Assembly (NCBI GenBank): GCA_026400395.1
Contig: JAPLPD010000364.1
Span: 1 to 64,000 of the forward strand
DNA: 64,000 bases
Reading direction: 5' to 3'
Source: Alphaproteobacteria bacterium
GTDB lineage: Bacteria > Pseudomonadota > Alphaproteobacteria > Rhizobiales > Xanthobacteraceae
Under the pieces are notes generated by a model. That model had not been told where the DNA came from. It saw nothing but the letters and a program-made list of their open reading frames with translations, and ran no database searches. A program made the position numbers and the translations under genes. Below, piece after piece: positions 47,870-58,187 of this stretch (the first letter of the stretch is position 1; each line of letters starts with the position of its first letter).

Positions 47870-48718
47870 GTGCCTTCAAAACATGCATGGCCTGAGCAAA
47901 AACAACTCGCCGTTTCCATCACTGTGTTGATCGAGACGTGGACCGAAGGACGCGCCCCGCCCTATTCCGTGCAGACAACCCAGTTGAAGCCAGGAACGAT
48001 CGACAACTCGGCCATCACCTGGGCCCAGTATGGTGGCAACGAGGGCGTCTGGCGTCTGTTGCGCATCCTCAATCACTTCGGAATCCCAGCGACCTTCGCA
48101 ATCAACGCCAAGTGCGCGGAGCTTTATCCCGAAGTCGTCAAAGAAATCGTCGCGACGGGCCACGAGATCGCGGCGCATGGCCTCTACCAGGATCAACTGC
48201 ATGTCTACATGCAGCGGGACGAGGAGCGCGACGCCATCCGCAAGAGTCTCGATCTGATTCAGGCGAAAAGCGGACGTCGTCCGAATGGTTGGGTTTGTCC
48301 GGTCCATGCCTGGGGTCCGAATACGGTCGAACTGTTGGCCGAGGAAGGTCTCAACTGGCACGGTGAGGTCAACTACACGAGCCTGCCCCGTCTCCAGCCA
48401 GCCGCCGGCCGAACGATCGTCGCGCTGCCCTTTGGCGATTTCGCCGACAATCGCGTCCTCCGGGGTAACCCGAAGGATTTCCACGACGTCTTCGTCAACA
48501 CCTTCGACTTTCTGCAGAAGTTCGAACCGATGGCGATGCTACCGATGACACTTCATTCTCACTGGGGCGGCCGGGCGCTGATGTCGGCGATGGCATTCGG
48601 GATATTCGAGCACTTCAAGAAGGCCGATAATGTCTGGTTCGCCCGCAGCAACGACATCGCCGAATGGACGAGGCACCAAGGGATAGCCGACACGGCTTAT
48701 CGAGAGCGCTTCTTTTAG
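47870..48718 (+). CDS. Polysaccharide deacetylase family protein (allantoinase PuuE-like variant)
   Basis: LLRILNHFGIPATFAINAKCAELYPEVVKEIVATGHEIAAHGLYQDQ; GTG start VPSKHAWPEQKQLAVSITVLIE chosen. Confidence 0.85.
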   Translation: MPSKHAWPEQKQLAVSITVLIETWTEGRAPPYSVQTTQLKPGTIDNSAITWAQYGGNEGVWRLLRILNHFGIPATFAINAKCAELYPEVVKEIVATGHEIAAHGLYQDQLHVYMQRDEERDAIRKSLDLIQAKSGRRPNGWVCPVHAWGPNTVELLAEEGLNWHGEVNYTSLPRLQPAAGRTIVALPFGDFADNRVLRGNPKDFHDVFVNTFDFLQKFEPMAMLPMTLHSHWGGRALMSAMAFGIFEHFKKADNVWFARSNDIAEWTRHQGIADTAYRERFF

Positions 48719-48787
48719 GCGCTCGCTGGGACGCCGAGCCAACGAAATGGTACACTACGTTCAAATTTGTCCACGGAGCGGATCAAC

Positions 48788-49636
48788 ATGGAAGTCGATC
48801 GCAATGCCCTGATCCAGGGCATGGGCGGCGAAGAGGCCGTCGCCAAGATGGATCACGAGCAACGCGCTGATGCCCTCGAGGACTTCATGTCGGGGGAACT
48901 CGACGCAGCAATTCTCGCTCGCAAGGCGCCCAAGCGCTACCCCACCGTTGCTGAGCTTCAAGAAAAGATCGAGACGCGCGACCATCGGCGCGGCATAGGC
49001 AAGCTATTTCGTCCGATCCCTTCCCGCATCGGCTCGGATGAAGACATGTCGGGCGTAATGGTCAAGCGGCTCACGCCGATGCCACAACGACCTTCGCTGG
49101 AAGACTTCTTCGAACACCGCTTTGCGCCGGCCGGGCATCTGCTCCAGAGCGCGGCGCTGGCGAAAAAGAATGCCGCATCCGAGGAGGTGATCCTGGCGTG
49201 CCTGCTGCACGACATCGGAAATTCACTGATCAAGAGCGACCACGGCTATTGGGGCGCGCAACTCATCGAACCTTATGTGTCCGAGAAGGTGACCTTCGCC
49301 GTCCGTTATCATCAGGCGCTGCGTTTTTTCGCGGACACTTCGGTCAACTACGAATATCCCAAGCGATACTACGAACTCTTCGGCATCGATTATGTGCCGC
49401 CGCCCTACATCCAGGCCGCTCACGATTATGCGCGTAATCACAAGTGGTATATGGAAGCCCGGCTCGTGACGCTGAACGACTATTATGCATTCGACCCCAA
49501 TGTCGAACTTTCGATCGACGAATTCCGCGACATCATCGGCCGCCATTTCAAGCAGCCGAAAGAAGGGCTCGGATACGATCAAACGCCTGTGAGCCACATG
49601 TGGCGGGCCATGATCAATCCCGACAGCCCGCTCTAA
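48788..49636 (+). CDS. HD-domain metalloprotein
   Basis: FAPAGHLLQSAALAKKN..ILACLLHDIGNSL..SDHGYWGAQLI..VRYHQALRFF..TLNDYYAFDP His/Asp ligand set. Confidence 0.85.
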   Translation: MEVDRNALIQGMGGEEAVAKMDHEQRADALEDFMSGELDAAILARKAPKRYPTVAELQEKIETRDHRRGIGKLFRPIPSRIGSDEDMSGVMVKRLTPMPQRPSLEDFFEHRFAPAGHLLQSAALAKKNAASEEVILACLLHDIGNSLIKSDHGYWGAQLIEPYVSEKVTFAVRYHQALRFFADTSVNYEYPKRYYELFGIDYVPPPYIQAAHDYARNHKWYMEARLVTLNDYYAFDPNVELSIDEFRDIIGRHFKQPKEGLGYDQTPVSHMWRAMINPDSPL

Positions 49637-49824
49637 TATCGTGCTTTCGTTACAGAAAACCGGTGTGCGGCGGGGAACTCTTGTGCAGGTAATCGCAAAC
49701 GCAAAGCGAATTCGACGATACGGAACGCACCGGTTGCTTTAACTCGAACTCTCGGGTGAATTCCGTCTCTGCATGATGCATCTCCGATCCCGTTACGCGG
49801 TGCAATCGCAGGCGCAGGTCGTTG

Positions 49825-50802
49825 CTATGGAATTTTGGCGCCGGAGAAGTTGACGACCTTACCCCACTTTTCGGTGTCTTCGACGATGAGTTTGCCAAAG
49901 TCGGCAGGCGTGCCCGAAAGCGGCGCGCCACCGATTTCGTCAAGCCGCATCCTGAATTTCGGCTCGGCCAGCGCTTCGTTGAGCACCTTGTTGAGCGTAT
50001 CGACGATCTCCACCGGCGTTGCTCTGGGCGCGCCCAGGCCATACCACTGACTCGACTCGTAGCCTGGGATGGTCTCGGCAACTGTCGGCAAATTCGGGAG
50101 AGCCTCCGATCTTGACGCGGTCGTCACAGCAAGCGCGCGGACCGCGCCAGTTTTGATCTGCTGGATTGAGCCCGGCATCGTATCGAACAAGACATCCATC
50201 TGTCCGCCCAGCAGATCGATCAGCGCGGGGCCAGCCCCCTTATATGGCACGTGCATCATATCGACGCCGGTCATCATCTTGAACAACTCTCCACCGACCA
50301 TCTGCACGCTTCCGATGCCGGCCGACGCCATGTTGAGCTTTCCCGGGCGGGCCTTGGCATAGGCAATGAACTCGGAAACCGTTTGGGCTGGGACCGACGG
50401 ATGGACTTCCATGACTTGGGGCACGCGAGCAATGCCCGCGACCGGCGCGATGTCGCGGATGAAATTGAAATTGAGCTTGTCATAGAGCGTCGCGTTGATC
50501 GCGTTCGCCGCAGAAACCAGATAGAGCGTATAACCATCGGGCGGCGCGCGCACAACTAGTTCCGCGCCCATATTGGTACCGCCGCCAACCCGGTTCTCCA
50601 CATAGAATTGCTGACCGAGCCGCTCCGACAGCGCCTGGGCGATCAGGCGCGCGGCGAAATCGATGCCGCCACACGCGGATGTACCAGCCACGATCCGCAC
50701 CGGCCGCGACGGATAGGATTGCCCCCACGCAAAACTCGACACGGCCGGCAGGGCGACAGCGCCCGCCGCCAGTTCGAGAAATCCGCGCCTGGAACGGTTC
50801 AT
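49825..50802 (-). CDS. TctC/Bug-family substrate-binding protein
   Basis: MNRSRRGFLELAAGAVALPAVSSFAWGQ leader, YPSRPVRIVAGTSACGGIDFAAR, FYVENRVGGGTNMGAE. Confidence 0.94.
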   Translation of the reverse strand: MNRSRRGFLELAAGAVALPAVSSFAWGQSYPSRPVRIVAGTSACGGIDFAARLIAQALSERLGQQFYVENRVGGGTNMGAELVVRAPPDGYTLYLVSAANAINATLYDKLNFNFIRDIAPVAGIARVPQVMEVHPSVPAQTVSEFIAYAKARPGKLNMASAGIGSVQMVGGELFKMMTGVDMMHVPYKGAGPALIDLLGGQMDVLFDTMPGSIQQIKTGAVRALAVTTASRSEALPNLPTVAETIPGYESSQWYGLGAPRATPVEIVDTLNKVLNEALAEPKFRMRLDEIGGAPLSGTPADFGKLIVEDTEKWGKVVNFSGAKIP

Positions 50803-50992
50803 TTTGCCGATCATCGATGGATCACATTTGAGCGTGGTGGATAGTTCCGCTGTCTGTCCGGCTGCATTCACAACAAGTTGGTGTGGCATCCGTCAGATTG
50901 ACGCCTGCAAATTCCATACCGGCTGCGGTTCGCGCGCCCTCGCACGCTCGCAAAAGCGGGAGCGCGCGAGACAGTTTGGAAGTCCTTCACCC

Positions 50993-52777
50993 CTACTCGC
51001 CGCGCGCCAATGGCGGGGTGGCATAGCCCGGCACAACGTGAGCATCGATCAAATAAGGCCGGCCCTGCTCAACGATCTTGAGACCGCGCAGGATGGCAGC
51101 CTCCAAATCCGGCACGTTCTTGACCGGACCTTCAGCTTCCACGCCTTGCGCACGCGCCAGTCCGGCGAAGTCGAGTTGCGGTTGATCGATGCGTTGTCCG
51201 ATCCAACGGTTCTCCACCGGACGTGACCGTATCTTGGCAACGGCCTCCTGATGAAGTTCATCGTTGAAGTTCGAACGGTTGTTGGAAACGATGTACAGCG
51301 CGGGCAGTGAGTAATGCGCCGCCGTCCAGAGGGCCGACACGCCCTGCATAAAATCGCCATCGCCCAGCACGGAGATGACAGGCCGCCTGCTGTCCTTCAT
51401 CGCCAGCGAAACGCCGACGGTGATACCGGGGCCGGCCGCAAGACCCGCGCCACCGTCATGGCCTAGGAAGTCCAACGGATCGCGAAACGCATAAACGTCT
51501 CCCGCCCATCCGATCGTGGTGTGAGCCATGCTGAACTTGCGCGAGCCCCTGATCTTCTCAAGCGCCACCTCGACATCGCGCGGCATGATTTCGGTCGCGG
51601 CCTTGGCCGAGTATTCCGCAGGCGCCAGAGTGCTCTTGCCTGCGCTTCGCGTTGCCGGACGCTTTGTGAAGCTCTTCTGCAATACCGGCAACAACTGCGA
51701 GATCAGCACATCCGGATCGGAACTGACCGGAACGTCGACGGGAGGCAGGCTGAAATAATCCATGCTCCAGCCGTTGTGCAGCGCGTGATCGAGCGAAACA
51801 TGCGCGACCTTCGCCACCGTATCCTCGGTCTTCTTGGATATCTGCAGCAACAGACCATTGAGGTCGACCCAATCGAAGCTAATGATCAAATCCGATCCCT
51901 TGACGAGTTCCTTGGCCTTTGGATTCAACCAATAGGACGGCGGTATCGCATGCTGCGGGTGATCGGTCGGGAACACCGAACGTTCGCGGATCGACGTCAG
52001 AACAGCGGCGCCGGTGTGCTCGACCAGGCTCACGCGCCTGTCCCACGCCTCCTGCGATCGTGAGCCTCGTCCGAACAGGAAAAGCGGTGTCTTCGCCGCG
52101 GCAATAAGATCGGCCAGTTCCGCAACTTGCTCGTGGGACGCGGATGGCGCCGGAGGCGCACGGAAGCGGCCGGGTTCAGGAATGGAGACCGAACGATCGA
52201 GCTTCTGTTCCTGGAGGCCCGCGTCGAGACAGACATACACCGGCCCAAAGGGCGCAGTCGTCGACATTTGATAGGCCTTCAGCATGCTCCCGACAATCGC
52301 CTCCGCCGAGCGCGGCTCGTCATCCCATTTCGTAAAGTCGCGCAACAGCGCGCCTTGATCCTTGGCCGTGTGAATCCAATCGATCCACGGGCGGCGCTTG
52401 TCGGCGGCAACCGGTCCGGTCGCACCCAACGCCAGGATCGGCATCCGGTCGCACCATGCATTGAAGATGCCCATCAGGCCGTGCATCAGACCGACGTTGC
52501 TATGCAGCACACAAGCCATGGGCTCGTCTGTGACCTTGGCATAGCCATGCGCGATCGAGACAACGTGATCTTCGTGCAGGCACAACAGCATCTGGGGCGA
52601 GCCGTTGCCGAGATAGTTCACCAGGCTGTCGTGAAAGCCACGATAACTTGCACCGGGATTCAGTGAGAGGTACTTGATGTTGAGCTTGCGCAGCATTTCG
52701 GCTGCGACGTCGCTACCCCATCCCATGTCGTTCGGAGCAGCTTTGCTCAACGGTCTTTCAAGCTCTTTCATAACCAT
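50993..52777 (-). CDS. Thiamine pyrophosphate-dependent enzyme (acetolactate synthase/benzoylformate decarboxylase-like)
   Basis: LCLHEDHVVSIAHGYAKVTDEP (catalytic Glu region), VLGDGDFMQGVSALWTAAHYSLPALYIVSNNRSNFN. Confidence 0.9.
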   Translation of the reverse strand: MVMKELERPLSKAAPNDMGWGSDVAAEMLRKLNIKYLSLNPGASYRGFHDSLVNYLGNGSPQMLLCLHEDHVVSIAHGYAKVTDEPMACVLHSNVGLMHGLMGIFNAWCDRMPILALGATGPVAADKRRPWIDWIHTAKDQGALLRDFTKWDDEPRSAEAIVGSMLKAYQMSTTAPFGPVYVCLDAGLQEQKLDRSVSIPEPGRFRAPPAPSASHEQVAELADLIAAAKTPLFLFGRGSRSQEAWDRRVSLVEHTGAAVLTSIRERSVFPTDHPQHAIPPSYWLNPKAKELVKGSDLIISFDWVDLNGLLLQISKKTEDTVAKVAHVSLDHALHNGWSMDYFSLPPVDVPVSSDPDVLISQLLPVLQKSFTKRPATRSAGKSTLAPAEYSAKAATEIMPRDVEVALEKIRGSRKFSMAHTTIGWAGDVYAFRDPLDFLGHDGGAGLAAGPGITVGVSLAMKDSRRPVISVLGDGDFMQGVSALWTAAHYSLPALYIVSNNRSNFNDELHQEAVAKIRSRPVENRWIGQRIDQPQLDFAGLARAQGVEAEGPVKNVPDLEAAILRGLKIVEQGRPYLIDAHVVPGYATPPLARGE

Positions 52778-52859
52778 CTCGACTTTGTTGGGAAGGAATC
52801 AGGCTTTGCTTGCACCAGGGTCTGCTGACCGCATAACGGCACAGTTGTAAACAGACCTC

Positions 52860-53819
52860 TCAATTTTCCGGCTTAACTCCACTGGAGATGACCAGCGGCC
52901 CCCAAAGCTTGTCTTCCTTGACCAGGAATTGCTGCGCTTCCGCGGGCGACACCTGCATGAATTCCGCCCCCTGCTCTTCCAGCTTGGCGCGGAAATCGGG
53001 ATCGTTGAGAGCCTTGACGATATCCGAACCGATCTTGTCGAGAACCTCATTCGGAGTCTTGGCCGGCACCACGATGGAGGACCAGGACGAACCGAGATAT
53101 TTGCCGAAACCCTGCTCCGCCGATGTCGGAACGTTGGGCAACTGCTTGGTGCGCTTTTCCGTCAGCACCGCGATCGGGCGGACAGTGCCGGCACGGATCT
53201 GCGGCAGCACTTCGGTCGACGGACCGGAGTAGAATGAGACGCGTCCCGTAATCAGATCTGCGAAAACCTGCCCGCCGCTGCGATACGGCACATGCACCGT
53301 ATCAAGCTTCTCTTCGCGCGACATATACTCGGACATTAAATGGGGCGACGTGCCGGGCCCCACCGACGCATAGGCCATGCCGGGTTTGGAGCGCGCGTAT
53401 TCAAACAACTCCTTCAGATTATTGATCGGTAGCGAAACCGGCACGACCGTGACGAGCGGATAATAGGCGATTACGGCAGCAGCCCTGAAATCCTCGAGCG
53501 CCTTGTAACGCAAATTGCTATAGACATGGGGCATGATCACGAACGGCGGCGGAGCCAAAAGCAACGTGTAGCCATCGGGCGGTTGCGTGGCGACATGGGC
53601 CGTTCCGATCGTGGTGCTGGCGCCGGGACGATTATCGATAATCACCGGCTGCTTCCAGATTTCGGAAAGCTTCTGGCCGATCGCTCGGCCCATGATGTCG
53701 GACGCCCCGCCGGGCGCAAACGGAACAACCAGGGTTACATTCTTCGAGGGAAAGCTCTGCGCAACCGATAGCGTCGACGACGAAACCAAGATAGCCAGGA
53801 AAGCCAGAAAACCTCGCAT
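52860..53819 (-). CDS. TctC/Bug-family substrate-binding protein
   Basis: FPSKNVTLVVPFAPGGASDIMGRAIG, PVIIDNRPGASTTIGT. Confidence 0.94.
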   Translation of the reverse strand: MRGFLAFLAILVSSSTLSVAQSFPSKNVTLVVPFAPGGASDIMGRAIGQKLSEIWKQPVIIDNRPGASTTIGTAHVATQPPDGYTLLLAPPPFVIMPHVYSNLRYKALEDFRAAAVIAYYPLVTVVPVSLPINNLKELFEYARSKPGMAYASVGPGTSPHLMSEYMSREEKLDTVHVPYRSGGQVFADLITGRVSFYSGPSTEVLPQIRAGTVRPIAVLTEKRTKQLPNVPTSAEQGFGKYLGSSWSSIVVPAKTPNEVLDKIGSDIVKALNDPDFRAKLEEQGAEFMQVSPAEAQQFLVKEDKLWGPLVISSGVKPEN

Positions 53820-54138
53820 CGCTGTGCCTCTCTTTTTGTCGCGATATAACTGTCGCCAGATGAAAACCATTGCAGCGGGGAGCAACACTTGTCTTGCACG
53901 CTGCAGATGAACAGAAATGCCCGATGAGCACTGACTAGCGAATGCTCATGCATTTTCTGGGCCTCACCCAAGGCAGGCACGTTGTTGGGCCAGCCGCGAC
54001 ACCAGCGGTTGCGGTGGTAAGATATTCACGCTTTCGAACAGCCCTCCTTGAAGCGAGCGGGCGCGCGTTTCAATGCGCTTATCTAGGTCAGCCCCCCTCA
54101 TTGACTTCCTACCCACGCTCGGTCCGTCAGGCAGCCTA

Positions 54139-55104
54139 CTAAAGCTTCGTCCGCTTGATGCCGAGTCCAGCCGCGACATCCTGCCACCGCTCGATCGCCT
54201 CGGAGAGACGTGCCTTGAATTGAGCCGGCCCCTCGCCGACCGGCTCCAGACCCGACCTGGCAAGGGCCGATTGCGGCGCCTTCCCTATATAGCCTTCTTT
54301 GAGCGTCGCAAAAATCTTCTCCGTGATTGCCGGAGGCAGATCGCGCGGTCCCGTGAGCCCAAACCATCCGCTGCCTTCGAGTTTGTAGTTCAGTTCGTAA
54401 AGGCTCGGGATGTCCGGAAAGAGCTCGGCCCGCTTCTTGCCAACCGCAGCCAGCGCGACGAGCGTACCGCCCTCGACTTGCGCCTTGGCCACGTCGGCGG
54501 TCGTGATGATGTAGGTGAGGCGCCCGGCGACCAATTCCGTCAACGCCTGCGCCGAAGCGTTGAACGGCACGCCGACCGCATTGATCCCCACCATCTTGCC
54601 GAAGCCGGCGCCCGCGAGTTGAGGTGGACCGCCCTGATAGCCGAATGTGATTTCGCTCGGGTGCTTCTTCGCATACGCAATCAGTTCGTCGATCGACGTG
54701 ACAGAAAGCTTCTTGTTGACCAGCAGCATGGTCGGCGCCGTGGACAGAACGGCGATCGGCGTGAAGTCCTTGAGTGTGTCGTAAGGCAATTCGTAGAGTG
54801 CCGGCAGCACCGACTGACTGCTCGCCATCATAAAAAGCGTGTAGCCGTCGCTCGGTTGCTGCACGAAATAGGTCGCCGCTACGCGGCCCTGCGCACCCGG
54901 CTTGTTTTCGACAACAAAGGTTTCGCCCAGCGCCCGGGTCAGAAACTCGGCCACGCTTCGCGCGGTGACGTCGGTGGCGCCGCCAGGTCCGGTCGGCACG
55001 ACAATACGGACCGGCTTGGCCGGATAGTTCGACTGCGCGGAAGCCGCGTCGGACGCAACGAGCAGCGCGACCAGCGCGCCGATGGCAAGCTTGGCGTACC
55101 GCAT
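54139..55104 (-). CDS. TctC/Bug-family substrate-binding protein
   Basis: YPAKPVRIVVPTGPGGATDVTARSVA, FVVENKPGAQGRVAATY. Confidence 0.94.
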   Translation of the reverse strand: MRYAKLAIGALVALLVASDAASAQSNYPAKPVRIVVPTGPGGATDVTARSVAEFLTRALGETFVVENKPGAQGRVAATYFVQQPSDGYTLFMMASSQSVLPALYELPYDTLKDFTPIAVLSTAPTMLLVNKKLSVTSIDELIAYAKKHPSEITFGYQGGPPQLAGAGFGKMVGINAVGVPFNASAQALTELVAGRLTYIITTADVAKAQVEGGTLVALAAVGKKRAELFPDIPSLYELNYKLEGSGWFGLTGPRDLPPAITEKIFATLKEGYIGKAPQSALARSGLEPVGEGPAQFKARLSEAIERWQDVAAGLGIKRTKL

Positions 55105-55135
55105 AGCGTTTCTCCCCGATCGTATTAAACTTTTT

Positions 55136-56479
55136 TCATTCCACTTCGACAAACCCGGTGTTCCCTGACCGGGTCACCACCGTTCCGAACGGCTTCGAAA
55201 GTACAGCGATCCGATCGATGATCTTTTGCGCAAGCGCCCCGTCCGCCAGAACGGCGCGGCCACGTTGGGCGCGCGGACGGCCAAACCCGACATCCACCGG
55301 ATGCAGCGCAATTCGCTTTAGATTTCGCTGCTGGAAGTCGCACACGACGGCAACGCCCTCCCAGAACGCGGGATCGCTGGGGTGACCCTTGCGGTCTTTG
55401 TCGGTGCGCGCGTCGAGAAAATCCGCAGGCGTCGCATCGCTCGACAAATCGAAACGCTCGTAGGAATCGGCGGGGAACGCGGTGATCGTTTCATTCTGAA
55501 AAAGACAATTGCCCACGCCGTAGAGGATGGGGCGGCCTTTGTAGATTTCGATTCCGAGAACGGTGTGCGAGCCGTGTCCGACCACGATGTCGGCTCCCTC
55601 GTCGATCGCCTTGCAGGCGAACTCCCGCACGCATTCGATCGGGTCCGTCATCTCCGACTGCCGATTCGCCGTGGAGACGCTGGAAAATGCAAAATCATGG
55701 GAGTGGATGCTGGCCACGACCCAATCCGCCTGCCGGCGCGCTTCCCTGATCCATTTCATATTGCCAGCCAGGTCGGCCGGATCGGCATGGCCAGCAAACG
55801 ACGGCTGGTCCGCGGCGCCGAAGGTGGCGCCGAGCAGATGCACCTCCTCCGACCGACCGCCACCAGCCTCCTTGTCGCTATAGAAGTGCTTTCGCTTGCG
55901 TTCAGATTCCTTGGCAAAACCAAGCGCGGCCGAAATCTCCCGCAGAACGGCGAGTTGCTCGGGTGGCACCCGGTAGGCGACCTTGAACCCCGCGCGGCTC
56001 CAGGGATAGAATGTCGTTGTTGCCGCCACCAGGCCGACCCGGCCGTTCCGCGTATCGAAATAGGCCGGGGCACGGGCCTTCGTCAGATTGCGGCCCAGCC
56101 CGGCATACGCAAGCCCGGCGCGCTCAAGGTGCGCGATGGTCGCCAGCACGCCGCCTTCGTTGAAGTCGTAGGCGTGGTTGTTCGCGGCGGACAACAGGCT
56201 GATGCCAAGCCATTTCAGTTCGTTCAGCATCTCCGGCGGCATCGTCGTATAGGTCGCATAAGAAAGCGTCGGCGTGCCTTCGTCTTCGTTGCGAACCACG
56301 GTTTCGAGATTGGCGAACGTGGTGTCCGCCGTCCGCAGAATTTCGCGGAGTTTCAGAAATTGTGGTTCGGCATGATGGCTGATGCGACGATTGAGCATCA
56401 CGTCGCCGATCAGCGCCATGCTGAAATCGCCGTCCTCGGCGCTGTAAAGTTTGCGGTCGGCTTTCTCGATCATCGCCAA
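55136..56479 (-). CDS. CapA/PgsA-family (poly-gamma-glutamate synthesis-type) metallophosphoesterase-like protein
   Basis: MALIGDVMLNRRISHHA, TTFANLETVVRN, WVVASIHSHDF, VVGHGSHTVLGIEIYKGRPILYGVGNCLFQN. Confidence 0.9.
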   Translation of the reverse strand: MAMIEKADRKLYSAEDGDFSMALIGDVMLNRRISHHAEPQFLKLREILRTADTTFANLETVVRNEDEGTPTLSYATYTTMPPEMLNELKWLGISLLSAANNHAYDFNEGGVLATIAHLERAGLAYAGLGRNLTKARAPAYFDTRNGRVGLVAATTTFYPWSRAGFKVAYRVPPEQLAVLREISAALGFAKESERKRKHFYSDKEAGGGRSEEVHLLGATFGAADQPSFAGHADPADLAGNMKWIREARRQADWVVASIHSHDFAFSSVSTANRQSEMTDPIECVREFACKAIDEGADIVVGHGSHTVLGIEIYKGRPILYGVGNCLFQNETITAFPADSYERFDLSSDATPADFLDARTDKDRKGHPSDPAFWEGVAVVCDFQQRNLKRIALHPVDVGFGRPRAQRGRAVLADGALAQKIIDRIAVLSKPFGTVVTRSGNTGFVEVE

Positions 56480-56520
56480 TCCTCAACGATTTGCCCGCAA
56501 GATCCGCAGGCGGCTGCCGC

Positions 56521-58035
56521 TCAGGATGCCCGCGCTACCGCCGTATTGCGTCCAAGCGCATGCCGCGTGGTCCGCAGCGCGAAGACAGCGTTGCGCGTCT
56601 GCCCCGAGCACGACGGGTAGTTGTGATAGAAAATCCCCGCGATGTCGCCGACCGCGTAAAGCCCCTGGATCGGGTTGCCGGAGATGTTCACCACCTGCCC
56701 TTCCGTGGTGACCTCAACACCCCCGAAGGTGAACGCGATGCCGCCCGTCACCGGATATGCGCGATAGGGCGGCGTCTCGACGCGGTTCGCCCAATTGGTT
56801 TTTTGCGGCTCGATTCCGACGGTGTGGCGGCCGTCCGAGATACTCGGATCGAACGGCCGTGAATCGCTGACCGCGGCATTGAACTCCGCGACCGTCCGCA
56901 GGAACACCTCGGCATTGACGCCGATTTTCTTGGCAAGTTCGGGCAACGTCGCGGCCTCCACCATCGTTTCGAGATGATGCGAGTCGTGCTTGTGAATGAG
57001 AGCTGAAGTCGTTTTGTCGAAAATCTGATAGGCGATGCCGTTCGGCTGCTCCAGAACCCTCGCTCCGGTCTTGGCATAAGTGTACGAGAACTGGGCTTCG
57101 CCTTCGTCGAAAAAACGCAAACCGAATTTGTTGACCGTGATGCCGAGCGGATAGGAATAGCGCTTGGTCCAGCTTCCCATGCCATCGTTGCCGACCGGCA
57201 CTTCAAACCGCGGGGAGCCGGCATCAAGCGGCGCCTGGTGCGCACCGCGCCAGTGACCGCTCGAACGCGCGCCGAGATCGAGCGCCGCCCGCAGCACCTC
57301 GCCGGTGTCATGCCGGGTGCCGCGCACCTTCATGATGTCGGTGTTGCCGTCGAGATAGCGCGCGCGCATTTCCTGATTGGCCTGGAAACCGCCGGCACAG
57401 AGGATCACGGCTTCGGCGTACACGTCGTAGCTCTCTTCGGCGGTCGTAACTTTGACGCCTTCAACCCGCGATGCGCTGCCGAGGATGCCGGTGACGGCGG
57501 AGTCGTAACGTATCTCCACCCCCAGCCTGACCGCGAGTTCACGCCAAATCTTGAGTTGGCCCAGCCCTCCGCCGACCGGATGGATGATGACGCCAGGCTC
57601 GAAGTGAATCTTGTTGTCCACGACGACGTGCATGTGCAGCTTCCACGGGATCCCCATTTTCTTGGTCCAGTGGATCGCCTCGTTGGAATCTTCGGCGATG
57701 ACTCGAGCCATATCCTGGTCGATAAGATTCTCGGTGACACGATTCATGTCGTCGATGAAATCCTGCACCGTGTACGCCGGAACTGAAATGCGCTCGTATG
57801 TGACCGCGTCCATGTCCGGAACGAGTTTTTTGATCTCCTCTTTGCCGGAATAGACGAAACGAAAGCCGGTGCTGGAATAACGCGCGTTGCCACCGGACTC
57901 CGCGGCGGGAGCTTTCTCGATCATCAGCACGCGCTTGGCGCCGTGCTGACAAGCCGCAACCGCCGTTTCCAATGCCGCGCTACCGCCGCCGACGACAATG
58001 ACGTCGAACATCTGCTTGGCGCCATTTAACGTCAT
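56521..58035 (-). CDS. FAD-dependent dehydrogenase, fumarate-reductase/TcuA (tricarballylate dehydrogenase)-like
   Basis: DVIVVGGGSAALETAVAACQHGAKRVLMIEKAPAAESGGNARYSSTGFR, GGIAFTFGGVEVTTEGQVVN, GLYAVGDIAGIFYHNYPSCSGQTRNAVF. Confidence 0.85.
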   Translation of the reverse strand: MTLNGAKQMFDVIVVGGGSAALETAVAACQHGAKRVLMIEKAPAAESGGNARYSSTGFRFVYSGKEEIKKLVPDMDAVTYERISVPAYTVQDFIDDMNRVTENLIDQDMARVIAEDSNEAIHWTKKMGIPWKLHMHVVVDNKIHFEPGVIIHPVGGGLGQLKIWRELAVRLGVEIRYDSAVTGILGSASRVEGVKVTTAEESYDVYAEAVILCAGGFQANQEMRARYLDGNTDIMKVRGTRHDTGEVLRAALDLGARSSGHWRGAHQAPLDAGSPRFEVPVGNDGMGSWTKRYSYPLGITVNKFGLRFFDEGEAQFSYTYAKTGARVLEQPNGIAYQIFDKTTSALIHKHDSHHLETMVEAATLPELAKKIGVNAEVFLRTVAEFNAAVSDSRPFDPSISDGRHTVGIEPQKTNWANRVETPPYRAYPVTGGIAFTFGGVEVTTEGQVVNISGNPIQGLYAVGDIAGIFYHNYPSCSGQTRNAVFALRTTRHALGRNTAVARAS

Positions 58036-58187
58036 GACCGCTCCTGAAATCGGAAACACAGGCAAGGGGATTCGGAAACCGGCCCTGGTGCAAACGAGAT
58101 GTTGTCATAAGCCACATGAAGGAAGGTCATGCGCCCGTGAAGGCAAGTCATGGCCCGCAAGCGCCACCTCCACGACAGCCACGATGA

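Noticed and set aside
47475-47930. Short overlapping ORFs downstream of the tRNA
   Set aside because: No recognisable domain, no consistent ribosome-binding site, several overlapping frames; left as noncoding or degenerate.
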